A stretch of 64,000 nucleotides of DNA, from the NCBI RefSeq assembly GCF_029948125.1, contig NZ_JASAMB010000016.1, positions 124,001 through 188,000 on the forward strand, written 5' to 3'. Below, piece by piece: positions 6,353 to 13,689 of this stretch. This DNA comes from Catellatospora sp. KI3. GTDB taxonomy: Bacteria > Actinomycetota > Actinomycetes > Mycobacteriales > Micromonosporaceae. The translations under genes were made by a program, and so were the position numbers. The notes under the pieces were generated by a model, which made no database searches, was not told the DNA's origin, and saw only the letters and a list, made by a program, of their open reading frames with translations. The first letter of the stretch is position 1. Each line of letters opens with the position of its first letter.

Positions 6353-8917
6353 ATGACCCCTCTTGCCTCGGCGCCCCCGACCTCGCGGCGCTCACCCCTG
6401 CTCCGGCCCGAGTCGCGGGCCAGTGCCGCGGCCGTCTCCGTCGTCCTGGCGATCGTCGCGGCGGGTGCCGCACTGGACCCGTCCGGCCTGCTCTCGACCA
6501 TCGGCGGCCGCGGACTGCCGCTGGCGGGCGCCGGCGGCGCGTACCAGTGGACGCCGCTGGCAGTCGGCCTGCCGATCCTGCTCGGGGGCACGGCCGTGCC
6601 GATCGCCGTGCTCGCCGGCCGGGCTGCGGCGACCGCCCGCTGGGTCTTCGCGGCGGCCTGGGCGGCCGTGGTCGGCGCCGCCGCGACGGCCGCCGCCGCC
6701 ACCGGCTTCGCCGCCTGCCTGCCGCTGCTCGGACCGCACCTGTCGGCCGAGGCGGCACTGCGGTTCGCCCTCGCCGCCGGCGGCTTCGCCGCCATCAAGT
6801 TCCTGCTGGTCGGCCCGCTCGTAGCCGGAGCCGCCGCGCTGGCGTTCCGGATCGGGCCCCGCCGCGCGGCCGAGCCCGACCAGGATGAGGCGAGCGGGGC
6901 GACCGGGACCGCCGTGATGGCCGCCGCGACCGTGACGGCCCTCGTCGCGGCCGAGTTCGGTGCGGGGTGGTGGCGCGGCGGCCCGGTCGGCTACGCGTTC
7001 ACCGGCCCGCTGGTCGCGCCCACCGCGGCCGCCGGGGTGCTCGGGTTCCTCGGCGGCGCCGCACTGTTCGTCGCCGTCCTCTGGGTGACCGTGCGAGCGC
7101 TGCACCGGCGGCTGGCCGCCGCCTCGGCCCCGGCCGTGGCGGCCTCGGTCTGGCTGGCCGCGATCGTGGCCGGACTCGCCCTCGGGGTGGTGGACGCGCT
7201 GGTCGCCGCGCTGGCGACGGACGCGCCGCCGCAGGCCGGGCCAGACGACTGGTGGATCGCCACCACGCTGCTCAGCGTCGGCACCGGGCTGGGCTTCGGC
7301 GCCACGGTCGGACTGTTCGCCGGGCCGCTGGCGGGCCTGGTGCGGCGGCTGGAGCCGCGGCCGCGCCGTACCCCGCGCGCGTGGCAGGCGGGCGTGCTGG
7401 CCGTGGTCCTGGTCGCGCTCGTGCTGGTGGCCGGCGCGACGCCCGCGCCCGGACCCGCCGCCGCCGCGACGGCGGCACCCTCGGGCGGCCTGGAGCGGCT
7501 GCGGCTGCTGCCGGGCCGGGACTGGACCGGCCTGCCGGTGATCGGCGACGCCGCCGGGCGCCAGGTGGTGCTGCGCGGGGTCAACGTGAACCAGCTCATC
7601 GACTACTACCTGCGCGACCCGGGCAAGCCCGCCACCCAGGCACTGACCGACGACGACTTCGCGCAGATGGCCGCGATGGGCTTCAGCGTGGTACGGCTGG
7701 GCATGTCGTGGTCGCGGCTGGAGCCGCAGCGGGGCGTGTTCGACGAGGCCTACCTGCGGCAGATCGCCGCGGCGGTGGCCTCGGCCAAGGCGCACGGCAT
7801 GTACACGGTGCTCGACCTGCACTCCGACGCGTGGGGCAACGCGCTGGCCAAGCCGGGGCAGCAGTGCGACGGCGGCACCTCGCCCACCACGGGCTGGGAC
7901 GGCGCGCCCGCCTGGGCCACCATCACCGACGGCACGCTGCACTGCCAGTTCATGGCCCGCGACCTGGCCCCGGCGGTGGCCACGGCGTACGCCAACTTCT
8001 ACACCGACCGCGACGGGATCCAGTCCGAACTGGTGCGCACCTGGGCCCGGGTGGCCAAGGAGTTCGCGAACGAACCGGCCGTGGCGGGCTTCGACCTGCT
8101 CAACGAGCCCGGCATCGGGGCACTGCCGCCGACCACATCGGGGCTGCTGCTGGGCCGCTACTACGACGCGGCCATCACCGCGATCCGGCAGGCCGAGCGC
8201 GACGGCGGCGGATTCGCGCACCTGGTCTTCTTCGAGCCGAGCGTGCTCTGGTCGGGGCTGGCCTTCGACGTGACGCCGCCGCCCGGGTTCACGCAGGACC
8301 GGCAGCTGGTGTTCGCGCCGCACCCGTACAGCGAGTCGATCACGATGGACCAGAGCCTGGGCCTGACCATCGCCTCGATCGAGCGCAACCTCACGGTCTC
8401 CTCGCACGCCGCGCGCTCCTACGGTGCGGCGCTGTGGACCGGTGAGTGGGGCTGGTTCGGCGATCCGGCCGTGGACGGTGCGAAGGTGCGCCGGTTCGCC
8501 GCCGCGCAGGACCGGCTGGGCATCGGCGGCGCGTTCTGGGTATGGCGGCAGGGCTGCGGCTCGCCGGAGACCGGAGACGATGCGGTGACCTCGGGAAACC
8601 TGGTCAAGGTGGACTGTGCCACGGGTGCCTCGCTCGCACCTGCGGCCGGGTTCGCGCAGCCGCTGTCGCGGGCGTACCCCCGGCTGTTCCCCGGCCACGC
8701 CGATCGGTGGGAGTCCACCGGCGACGGACGCGGCCTGGCCTTCACCGCCGTCGCCGACCCGGACGCGGACTGCCACCTGGAGGTCTGGGTGCCCGGTGAC
8801 GCGGCGCCGAGCATCTCCGCGGCCGGGGTCGACGAACTCGCCACGGTGCGGGTGCCCGGCGGCTGGCGGCTCACCGGCTGCGCGCACGGCCGGTACTCGG
8901 TGACCGTCACGTCCTGA
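6353..8917 (+). CDS. Membrane-anchored GH5 glycosidase, endoglycoceramidase-like
   Basis: An 854-residue fusion. Residues 1-365 are a hydrophobic module with about eight or nine membrane segments and no recognised motif. After an Ala/Pro linker, residues about 385-760 form a GH5 barrel with RGVNVNQL, VVRLGMSWSRLEP, the acid/base E585 (LLNEPG) and the nucleophile E698 (WTGEWGW). The last 80 residues look like the beta-sandwich that follows GH5 endoglycoceramidases. Known relatives cut glycans from ceramides or related glycolipids; here the catalytic domain would sit outside, tethered to the membrane, so a membrane or wall glycolipid substrate is plausible but unproven. Usual family members have a signal peptide rather than a polytopic anchor. 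It is followed 37 bases later by a permease-like gene. Confidence 0.82.
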   Translation: MTPLASAPPTSRRSPLLRPESRASAAAVSVVLAIVAAGAALDPSGLLSTIGGRGLPLAGAGGAYQWTPLAVGLPILLGGTAVPIAVLAGRAAATARWVFAAAWAAVVGAAATAAAATGFAACLPLLGPHLSAEAALRFALAAGGFAAIKFLLVGPLVAGAAALAFRIGPRRAAEPDQDEASGATGTAVMAAATVTALVAAEFGAGWWRGGPVGYAFTGPLVAPTAAAGVLGFLGGAALFVAVLWVTVRALHRRLAAASAPAVAASVWLAAIVAGLALGVVDALVAALATDAPPQAGPDDWWIATTLLSVGTGLGFGATVGLFAGPLAGLVRRLEPRPRRTPRAWQAGVLAVVLVALVLVAGATPAPGPAAAATAAPSGGLERLRLLPGRDWTGLPVIGDAAGRQVVLRGVNVNQLIDYYLRDPGKPATQALTDDDFAQMAAMGFSVVRLGMSWSRLEPQRGVFDEAYLRQIAAAVASAKAHGMYTVLDLHSDAWGNALAKPGQQCDGGTSPTTGWDGAPAWATITDGTLHCQFMARDLAPAVATAYANFYTDRDGIQSELVRTWARVAKEFANEPAVAGFDLLNEPGIGALPPTTSGLLLGRYYDAAITAIRQAERDGGGFAHLVFFEPSVLWSGLAFDVTPPPGFTQDRQLVFAPHPYSESITMDQSLGLTIASIERNLTVSSHAARSYGAALWTGEWGWFGDPAVDGAKVRRFAAAQDRLGIGGAFWVWRQGCGSPETGDDAVTSGNLVKVDCATGASLAPAAGFAQPLSRAYPRLFPGHADRWESTGDGRGLAFTAVADPDADCHLEVWVPGDAAPSISAAGVDELATVRVPGGWRLTGCAHGRYSVTVTS

Positions 8918-8942
8918 GCGTGCCGACCTGGCGAACGTGATC

Positions 8943-8948
8943 CACTAT
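8943..8948 (+). promoter_or_regulatory. Probable -10 box (CACTAT), leaderless gene
   Basis: CACTAT, overlapping TATGGA, lies six bases before the ATG at 8955. There is no room for a normal ribosome site, so a leaderless transcript is likely for the permease-like gene. Confidence 0.3.
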
Positions 8949-8954
8949 GGAGCC

Positions 8955-10013
8955 ATGACCGAACCCACCCCTACCCCGTGGACCGCACCGGCCGAGGTGC
9001 GGCCCCCGCGGCCCGCCTCCGGTCGTCGCGCGCTGCTCGCGCACGGCGCCTGGGAGGCGCTGCTCGCGGTGGCCGCCCTCGGCCTCTGGGCATACCTGCT
9101 GATCAGCAACGATTCGAACCGGCTGCTGCCGAACCTGCTGGCCGTGGCTGGCACCAGCGGCCTGATCGCCTGCGCGGTGGCGCTGTCGCTGCGCACCGGC
9201 ACGCCGAACCTGGCGGTCGGATCGCTGGCCGCGGCCGCCAGCGTGATCACCGCACAGCTCCTCGCCGACGACCGCCCGGTCGCCGTGGCGCTGCTGCTCG
9301 CGGTGCTCGCCACCGCTGCCATCGGGCTGCTGACCGGGGTCGCCGTCGCGCTGCTGTCCGTCCCGGCCTGGGCGGCGACGCTGGCCACCGCCGCGATCGT
9401 CGACGCCGTGCTGCTGGGCACGACGGACGCCCGGTTGATCGCCGCGACCGGGTTCGACCTCGACAGCTCGCTGTGGTTCGCGGTGTTCGTGCTGGTCACG
9501 CTGGCCGGTGGGGCGCTGTGGCTGGTGCCCGGCGTGCGGGCCGGGCTGAGCGGCGCCCGCGGGGCGGCCGCGGTGACCGGGCGCTGGGCCGGGGTCCGGC
9601 CCGGACTGGGCGCACTCGTCGGACTGGCCGGCTCCGGGCTGCTCGCCGGGGTGGCCGGGGCGGCGCTGACCACCCGGCTGCACGCCAGCCTGGTACCCGG
9701 CAGCGGCCTGTCGCTCACCCTCGGCGGGTTGGCGGCCGCGGCGCTCGGCGGGGTGAGCCTGTTCGGGCGGCGTGCCGGGGTGACCGGCACGCTGTTCGCC
9801 GTGCTGCTGCTGACCGCGGTGGGCCAGCTGCTGGCGCTCGAGGGCGTCGCCTACTGGGTGCAGGCGCTCGTGCTCGGCCTGGCCCTGCTCGTCGGCCTGC
9901 TGGTGACCCGGGTGATCGAGAGCGTCGGCGGGCCGCTGCCGCTGGCGGCGGCCCCGGTGCCGGCCGACCCGCTGCCTGCGCCGACCTCACCTGTCCAGCC
10001 TGGACAGAGCTGA
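8955..10013 (+). CDS. Permease-like membrane protein of the RbsC/BPD_transp_2 type, no ATPase nearby
   Basis: A 352-residue polytopic protein with about nine or ten membrane segments. The pattern of long Ala/Leu/Val helices and the NLAVGSLAAAASVITAQL region resembles the inner-membrane subunit of ribose- and nucleoside-type ABC importers (BPD_transp_2 family). No ATP-binding or solute-binding gene is adjacent, so it is either an orphan subunit or a membrane protein with another role. The N-terminal 35 residues are Pro/Thr rich, and the C-terminal tail is Pro/Ala rich. Its gene follows the membrane GH5 gene on the same strand and ends at a strong hairpin terminator. Confidence 0.72.
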   Translation: MTEPTPTPWTAPAEVRPPRPASGRRALLAHGAWEALLAVAALGLWAYLLISNDSNRLLPNLLAVAGTSGLIACAVALSLRTGTPNLAVGSLAAAASVITAQLLADDRPVAVALLLAVLATAAIGLLTGVAVALLSVPAWAATLATAAIVDAVLLGTTDARLIAATGFDLDSSLWFAVFVLVTLAGGALWLVPGVRAGLSGARGAAAVTGRWAGVRPGLGALVGLAGSGLLAGVAGAALTTRLHASLVPGSGLSLTLGGLAAAALGGVSLFGRRAGVTGTLFAVLLLTAVGQLLALEGVAYWVQALVLGLALLVGLLVTRVIESVGGPLPLAAAPVPADPLPAPTSPVQPGQS

Positions 10014-10025
10014 CCGGAATCGAAA

Positions 10026-10059
10026 CCCCGTGCCCGGACCGAGTGGTCCGGGCACGGGG
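10026..10059. terminator. Hairpin terminator between convergent genes
   Basis: A perfect 15-bp stem (10026-10040 with 10045-10059) and a GAGT loop lie between the permease-like gene and the SGNH esterase gene, which converge here. There is no T-tract, as is common in actinomycetes. It can serve both directions. Confidence 0.8.
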
Positions 10060-10088
10060 CTGTGCGAGTGACTCCGGCGAGGTCCGGC

Positions 10089-11228
10089 TCAGCTCGCGGT
10101 GCAGCGTACGGTCGGCGTCTCGTTGGCGGTGTTGTTCCAGCTGGCGAGGAAGCCGAACGAGGTGGACGCCCCGGCCGCCAGGGTGCCGTTGTAGCTCACG
10201 TTGCGAGCGGTCACGGTCGCCCCGCTCTGCGTGATGGCGGCGTTCCACGACTGGGTGACCTGCTGGCCGTTGGCGTACGTGAACACGGCCGTCCAGGCCG
10301 ACAGGGTGGCCGCACCGCTGTTGCGTACGGTCACCTCGCCCTGGAAGTTGCCGCCCCACTGCGAGCTGACCTGGTAGGTCGCAGTGCAGGCGGCCCCGCC
10401 TGAGGTCGGCGACGCCGACGGCTTGGGACTGGCCGACGGCGACGGGCTGGCCGACCGGCTCGGGGAAGGGCTGGCGCTGGCCGTCGGGCTGGGGGTCGTG
10501 CCGCCCAGCACCCGGGCCAGTGCCGGGTAGAAGCGGTTGGCCATCTTCTGGTAGCCGGTGTTGTTGGGGTGCACCCCGTCGCCGGTGTCGACGGCGGCGT
10601 CGAAGCCCGTCCACTGGTCCACCAGCGTGATGGGCGACTGGGCGGTGGTCAGGCCCGCAGCCCAGGCCGGGAGCGCGCTGTTGAACTCGACGATGTCGGC
10701 CGGGCAGGTCGAGCAGGCCGCGGCGGTCATCGGGATGATCTGCGAGACCAGGATCTTCACGTTCGGGTTGTTGGCCCGCATCTGCCCGACCAGCTTGGTG
10801 AACGCGGTCAGCTTGGTCGCGGTGGGGATGTAGTGGCCCCACATGTCGTTGGTGCCCAGGTGCACCAGGACGATGTCGGGCCGGGCGGCGGTCAGCCAGG
10901 GCGGCAGCTGGTTGTTGTCGGCGATGCCGGTGGCCGAGTAGCCGCCGTGGCCCTCGTGGTCGAAGTCGTAGCTGTAGCCGGGGTTGCAGCCGCCGCCGTC
11001 GGACACCCCGCCGACGAAGTCGATGTTCGTGTACCCGGCGAGCTGGAGCTGGTGCCAGAGCATGGCCCGCCAGCAGCCGGTGCCGGCGGTGATGGAATCG
11101 CCCAGCGGCATGATCCGCACCGGGACGGGCGCGGACAGGGCGGGGCGGGCGAGTGCGAACGTGGCCGCGACGAGCAGCGTGGCCAGGGCCGCGACGAGGG
11201 CGGCGGACAGGGAGGACTTGCGGAGCAT
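10089..11228 (-). CDS. Secreted SGNH/GDSL esterase with C-terminal CBM2
   Basis: A 379-residue secreted enzyme. Residues 1-33 are a signal peptide. The SGNH fold follows with block I GDSIT (nucleophile S45), block III GTND (about 126-129) and block V DGVHP (D217, H220). A Ser/Pro linker at about 248-275 leads to a carbohydrate-binding module of family 2 (CxATYQVSSQWGGNFQGEVTV to the end). The catalytic part resembles carbohydrate esterase families that remove acetyl groups from xylan or mannan; the CBM2 would hold it on cellulose or xylan. It sits next to a mannanase with the same module. The ATG at 11228 has a GGAGGGG ribosome site. Confidence 0.9.
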   Translation of the reverse strand: MLRKSSLSAALVAALATLLVAATFALARPALSAPVPVRIMPLGDSITAGTGCWRAMLWHQLQLAGYTNIDFVGGVSDGGGCNPGYSYDFDHEGHGGYSATGIADNNQLPPWLTAARPDIVLVHLGTNDMWGHYIPTATKLTAFTKLVGQMRANNPNVKILVSQIIPMTAAACSTCPADIVEFNSALPAWAAGLTTAQSPITLVDQWTGFDAAVDTGDGVHPNNTGYQKMANRFYPALARVLGGTTPSPTASASPSPSRSASPSPSASPKPSASPTSGGAACTATYQVSSQWGGNFQGEVTVRNSGAATLSAWTAVFTYANGQQVTQSWNAAITQSGATVTARNVSYNGTLAAGASTSFGFLASWNNTANETPTVRCTAS

Positions 11229-11265
11229 GGCGACCCCTCCAAGGAGCGGGACCGGATGGGGGGAG

Positions 11266-11296
11266 CGGCCCGGCACGGGTGGTCCGTGCCGGGCCG
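11266..11296 (-). terminator. Hairpin terminator of the mannanase gene
   Basis: A perfect 13-bp stem (11266-11278 with 11284-11296) with a five-base loop lies just after the mannanase stop codon and before the esterase start, both on the minus strand. This suggests the two genes are transcribed separately. Confidence 0.75.
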
Positions 11297-11318
11297 TCTG
11301 TTCAGGTGCTGACCTGGC

Positions 11319-12722
11319 TCAGCTCGCGGCGCAGGTCACCGCGGGGACGCTGTTGGTGCCGTTCCACGAGCCCAGGAAGCCCCAGGCGGCGCTGGCGCCC
11401 GCCGCCAGACTGCCGTTGTAGCTGACGTTGCGCGCGGTCACGGCGGCGCCGGACTGGGCCACCGTGGCGCTCCAGAACTGCGTGACGGTCTGGCCGTTGG
11501 CGTAGGTCCAGGTCACGGTCCAGCCGGTGATCGCCGACGAACCCGCGGTCACCTTCACTTCGGCCTGGAACCCGCCCTGCCAGGAGTTGAGGATCGTGTA
11601 CGTCGCGGAGCACGTCCGTCCGGGCAGCGGGCTCGTGCTCGGCGACGGGCTGGCCGACCGGGACGGGGACGGGCTGGGCGAGGCCGAGCGGCTGGGCGAC
11701 GGGCTCGGGGAGGCCGAGCGGCTGGCCGACGGCGACGGGCTGGCCGTACCGCCGTAGATCGTGGCCTCCTTCGAGGTGGCCGTGATGCCGTTCGGGCCGT
11801 TGAAGATCCGCAGACCCCAGGTGCTGAGCTGGGCGGGGTCGAAGTTGTTGGTCATGTCCAGGTACGGATCGTTGTTGCCCGCCCAGGACCAGCCCAGGTA
11901 GCCCAGGCCGCGGGCGTTGGCCTCGGCCAGGATGGTCTGGTCGTCGACGTTGTTGGACGAGCGCTGCCAGCCGAACTCGCCGATGACCAGCGGCCAGTTG
12001 TTGGTCTGGAACCGGTTGAGGTAGTCGGTGATCGAGGCGGCGGTGTTGAACACGTCGTACATGTGGATCGACAGGACCGTGTTGTGCTTGGTGTCGGCGT
12101 CGAGCACGGTCTGCGCGTTGTCGCGCATCACGTACTGCCAGTCCTGGCCCCAGTTCGGCGCGTCGACCATCAGCAGGTGCTCGAAACCGTTGGTGCGCAT
12201 CTTCTGGATCGCGCCGACGGTCGCGGCGGTCCACTGGGCGGCGTTGGTGTTGCCGATCGGCTCGTTGCCGATGTTGATGACGACGTAGCTCTCCTGGCCG
12301 ACCAGGTTCGCCTTCTGGCTGATCCAGTAGTTGACCGCCTCGTCGAGCGAGGCGGCGGCGCTGTCCTCGCCGTACCCGGTGGTGTCGTGCACCTCCAGGA
12401 CGCAGATCAGCTTGTTCTGCTTGCACAGGGTGATGATGGCCGGGACGTCGTTGGACGGCCCCCACCGCTTGCCGCTGCCGAGCACGACGCGGACGGAGTT
12501 GGCGCCCTTGGCCTTGATGTTGGCGAACGAGCTGGTCTGGCCGGTGAACCAGACGTGCTCGTGGTTGACGCCGCGCATGACGAACTTCTGGCCGTTGGCC
12601 TCGACGATGTCGCGGCCGCTGGTGTGCAGGCCGACGGCCGCGCTGGCGGGGCTGACGGCGACCAGTACTGACGCGGCGAACGCCACGACGGCGACGCCGG
12701 TGGCGGTGAGCAGTCTTCTCAT
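11319..12722 (-). CDS. Secreted endo-beta-1,4-mannanase (GH5) with CBM2
   Basis: A 467-residue secreted enzyme. Residues 1-29 are a signal peptide (cleavage near ASA-A). The GH5 barrel covers about 30-320 with RGVNHEH, the acid/base E154 (NIGNEPIGN) and the nucleophile E249 (VIGEFGW). These motifs match bacterial mannanases of the GH5_8 type, which cut beta-1,4-mannan backbones. A long Ser/Pro/Arg linker (about 325-368) repeats the block SPSPSPSRSA, and a family 2 binding module ends the protein. The direct repeats in the linker DNA (11640-11750) may vary in copy number. ATG 12722 is the only start in front of the signal peptide. The SGNH esterase with the same module lies downstream. Confidence 0.93.
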   Translation of the reverse strand: MRRLLTATGVAVVAFAASVLVAVSPASAAVGLHTSGRDIVEANGQKFVMRGVNHEHVWFTGQTSSFANIKAKGANSVRVVLGSGKRWGPSNDVPAIITLCKQNKLICVLEVHDTTGYGEDSAAASLDEAVNYWISQKANLVGQESYVVINIGNEPIGNTNAAQWTAATVGAIQKMRTNGFEHLLMVDAPNWGQDWQYVMRDNAQTVLDADTKHNTVLSIHMYDVFNTAASITDYLNRFQTNNWPLVIGEFGWQRSSNNVDDQTILAEANARGLGYLGWSWAGNNDPYLDMTNNFDPAQLSTWGLRIFNGPNGITATSKEATIYGGTASPSPSASRSASPSPSPSRSASPSPSPSRSASPSPSTSPLPGRTCSATYTILNSWQGGFQAEVKVTAGSSAITGWTVTWTYANGQTVTQFWSATVAQSGAAVTARNVSYNGSLAAGASAAWGFLGSWNGTNSVPAVTCAAS

Positions 12723-12972
12723 GACCTACCTCAGGCAGGAAGGCCCCAGGACAGGGGCTGGACGTGTGACGGAGCCAAGGCGTGAACGCCTGACCGCTGG
12801 TCGCTGCCCAACTCACCCGCGCGCACCTCAGCCTAGGTCTATTCGTATGGACGCGCAACTTTGTCGCCGGCTGCTCCGGCTGCCGGTCGGCGCCGCGTCG
12901 AGGAGCACCCGGTTCGGCGGAGCACTCAGCACATTCCCAGCCGGCGGTCCCCCCGATTCCACTCCGGACCGG

Positions 12973-12978
12973 TAGCTT
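12973..12978 (+). promoter_or_regulatory. Probable -10 box (TAGCTT), leaderless gene
   Basis: TAGCTT matches TANNNT and lies six bases before the GTG at 12985. No ribosome site is present. Confidence 0.35.
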
Positions 12979-12984
12979 CGGCTT

Positions 12985-13611
12985 GTGACGCAAGAACAGA
13001 CCGAGAAGCGCAAGAAGTCGGGTTCCTTCTGGCGGGAGCTGCCGGTCCTGCTGGTCGTCGCCCTGGTCGTGGCGTTCGGGGTGCGCCAGTTCGTGGTCCA
13101 GACCTTCTACATCCCGTCGGAGTCGATGGAGCACACCCTCGACCGCTACGACCGGGTGCTGGTGAACAAGCTGGTCTACGAGTTCCGGGCGCCCGAAGAG
13201 GGCGAGATCATCGTCTTCGAGTCGCCCGAGAGCTGGCGCAACTCGATGGAGGAGAAGGACTTCATCAAGCGCGTCATCGGCGCTGCGGGCGACCACGTGG
13301 TCTGCTGCGACCCGCAGGGACGCATAGAGGTCAACGGCCATGCCCTGGACGAGCCGTACGTGTACCCGGGCAACAAGATGGCGCCCTCCGCATTCGACAT
13401 CACCGTGCCCGCGGGCAGGCTCTGGGTGATGGGCGACCACCGGGAGGCCTCCAGCGACTCGCTGGCCAACTACAACAGCCACGGGCACGACCTGCAGCAG
13501 GCCACCATCCCGGTGGACGCGGTGATCGGCCGTGCCTTCGTGCTGTTCTGGCCGTTCGACCGGTCGACTTGGCTGACCAGGCCGGAGACGTTCGACGGGA
13601 TACCGCACTGA
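12985..13611 (+). CDS. lepB: Signal peptidase I
   Basis: A 208-residue type I signal peptidase with one N-terminal membrane anchor (about residues 18-38) and the catalytic domain outside. The Ser/Lys dyad is visible: S47 in PSESM and K95 in IKRVIG. Box E is MGDHREASSDS. It removes signal peptides from exported proteins, and this window encodes many of them. Start is GTG 12985; the 12-residue charged cytoplasmic tail fits the family. It stands alone rather than in the usual rplS-lepB-rnhB context, so it is probably one of several paralogues. Confidence 0.96.
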   Translation: MTQEQTEKRKKSGSFWRELPVLLVVALVVAFGVRQFVVQTFYIPSESMEHTLDRYDRVLVNKLVYEFRAPEEGEIIVFESPESWRNSMEEKDFIKRVIGAAGDHVVCCDPQGRIEVNGHALDEPYVYPGNKMAPSAFDITVPAGRLWVMGDHREASSDSLANYNSHGHDLQQATIPVDAVIGRAFVLFWPFDRSTWLTRPETFDGIPH

Positions 13612-13673
13612 CCCCATGCGGTCGCGGCTGAACCTCCCTCGCGGCGGTGCACCCCGGTCGTCTTTGGACGCGG

Positions 13674-13679
13674 TATAGA
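13674..13679 (+). promoter_or_regulatory. Probable -10 box (TATAGA) of the LAL regulator gene
   Basis: TATAGA is the best -10-like sequence in the gap and lies ten bases before the ATG at 13690. This again points to a leaderless message. Confidence 0.45.
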
Positions 13680-13689
13680 CTCCCGGGTC

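Noticed and set aside
9991-10007. Palindrome CTGTCCA-GCC-TGGACAG
   Set aside because: It lies inside the last codons of the permease-like gene, where such chance palindromes are common in GC-rich DNA; no context supports an operator.
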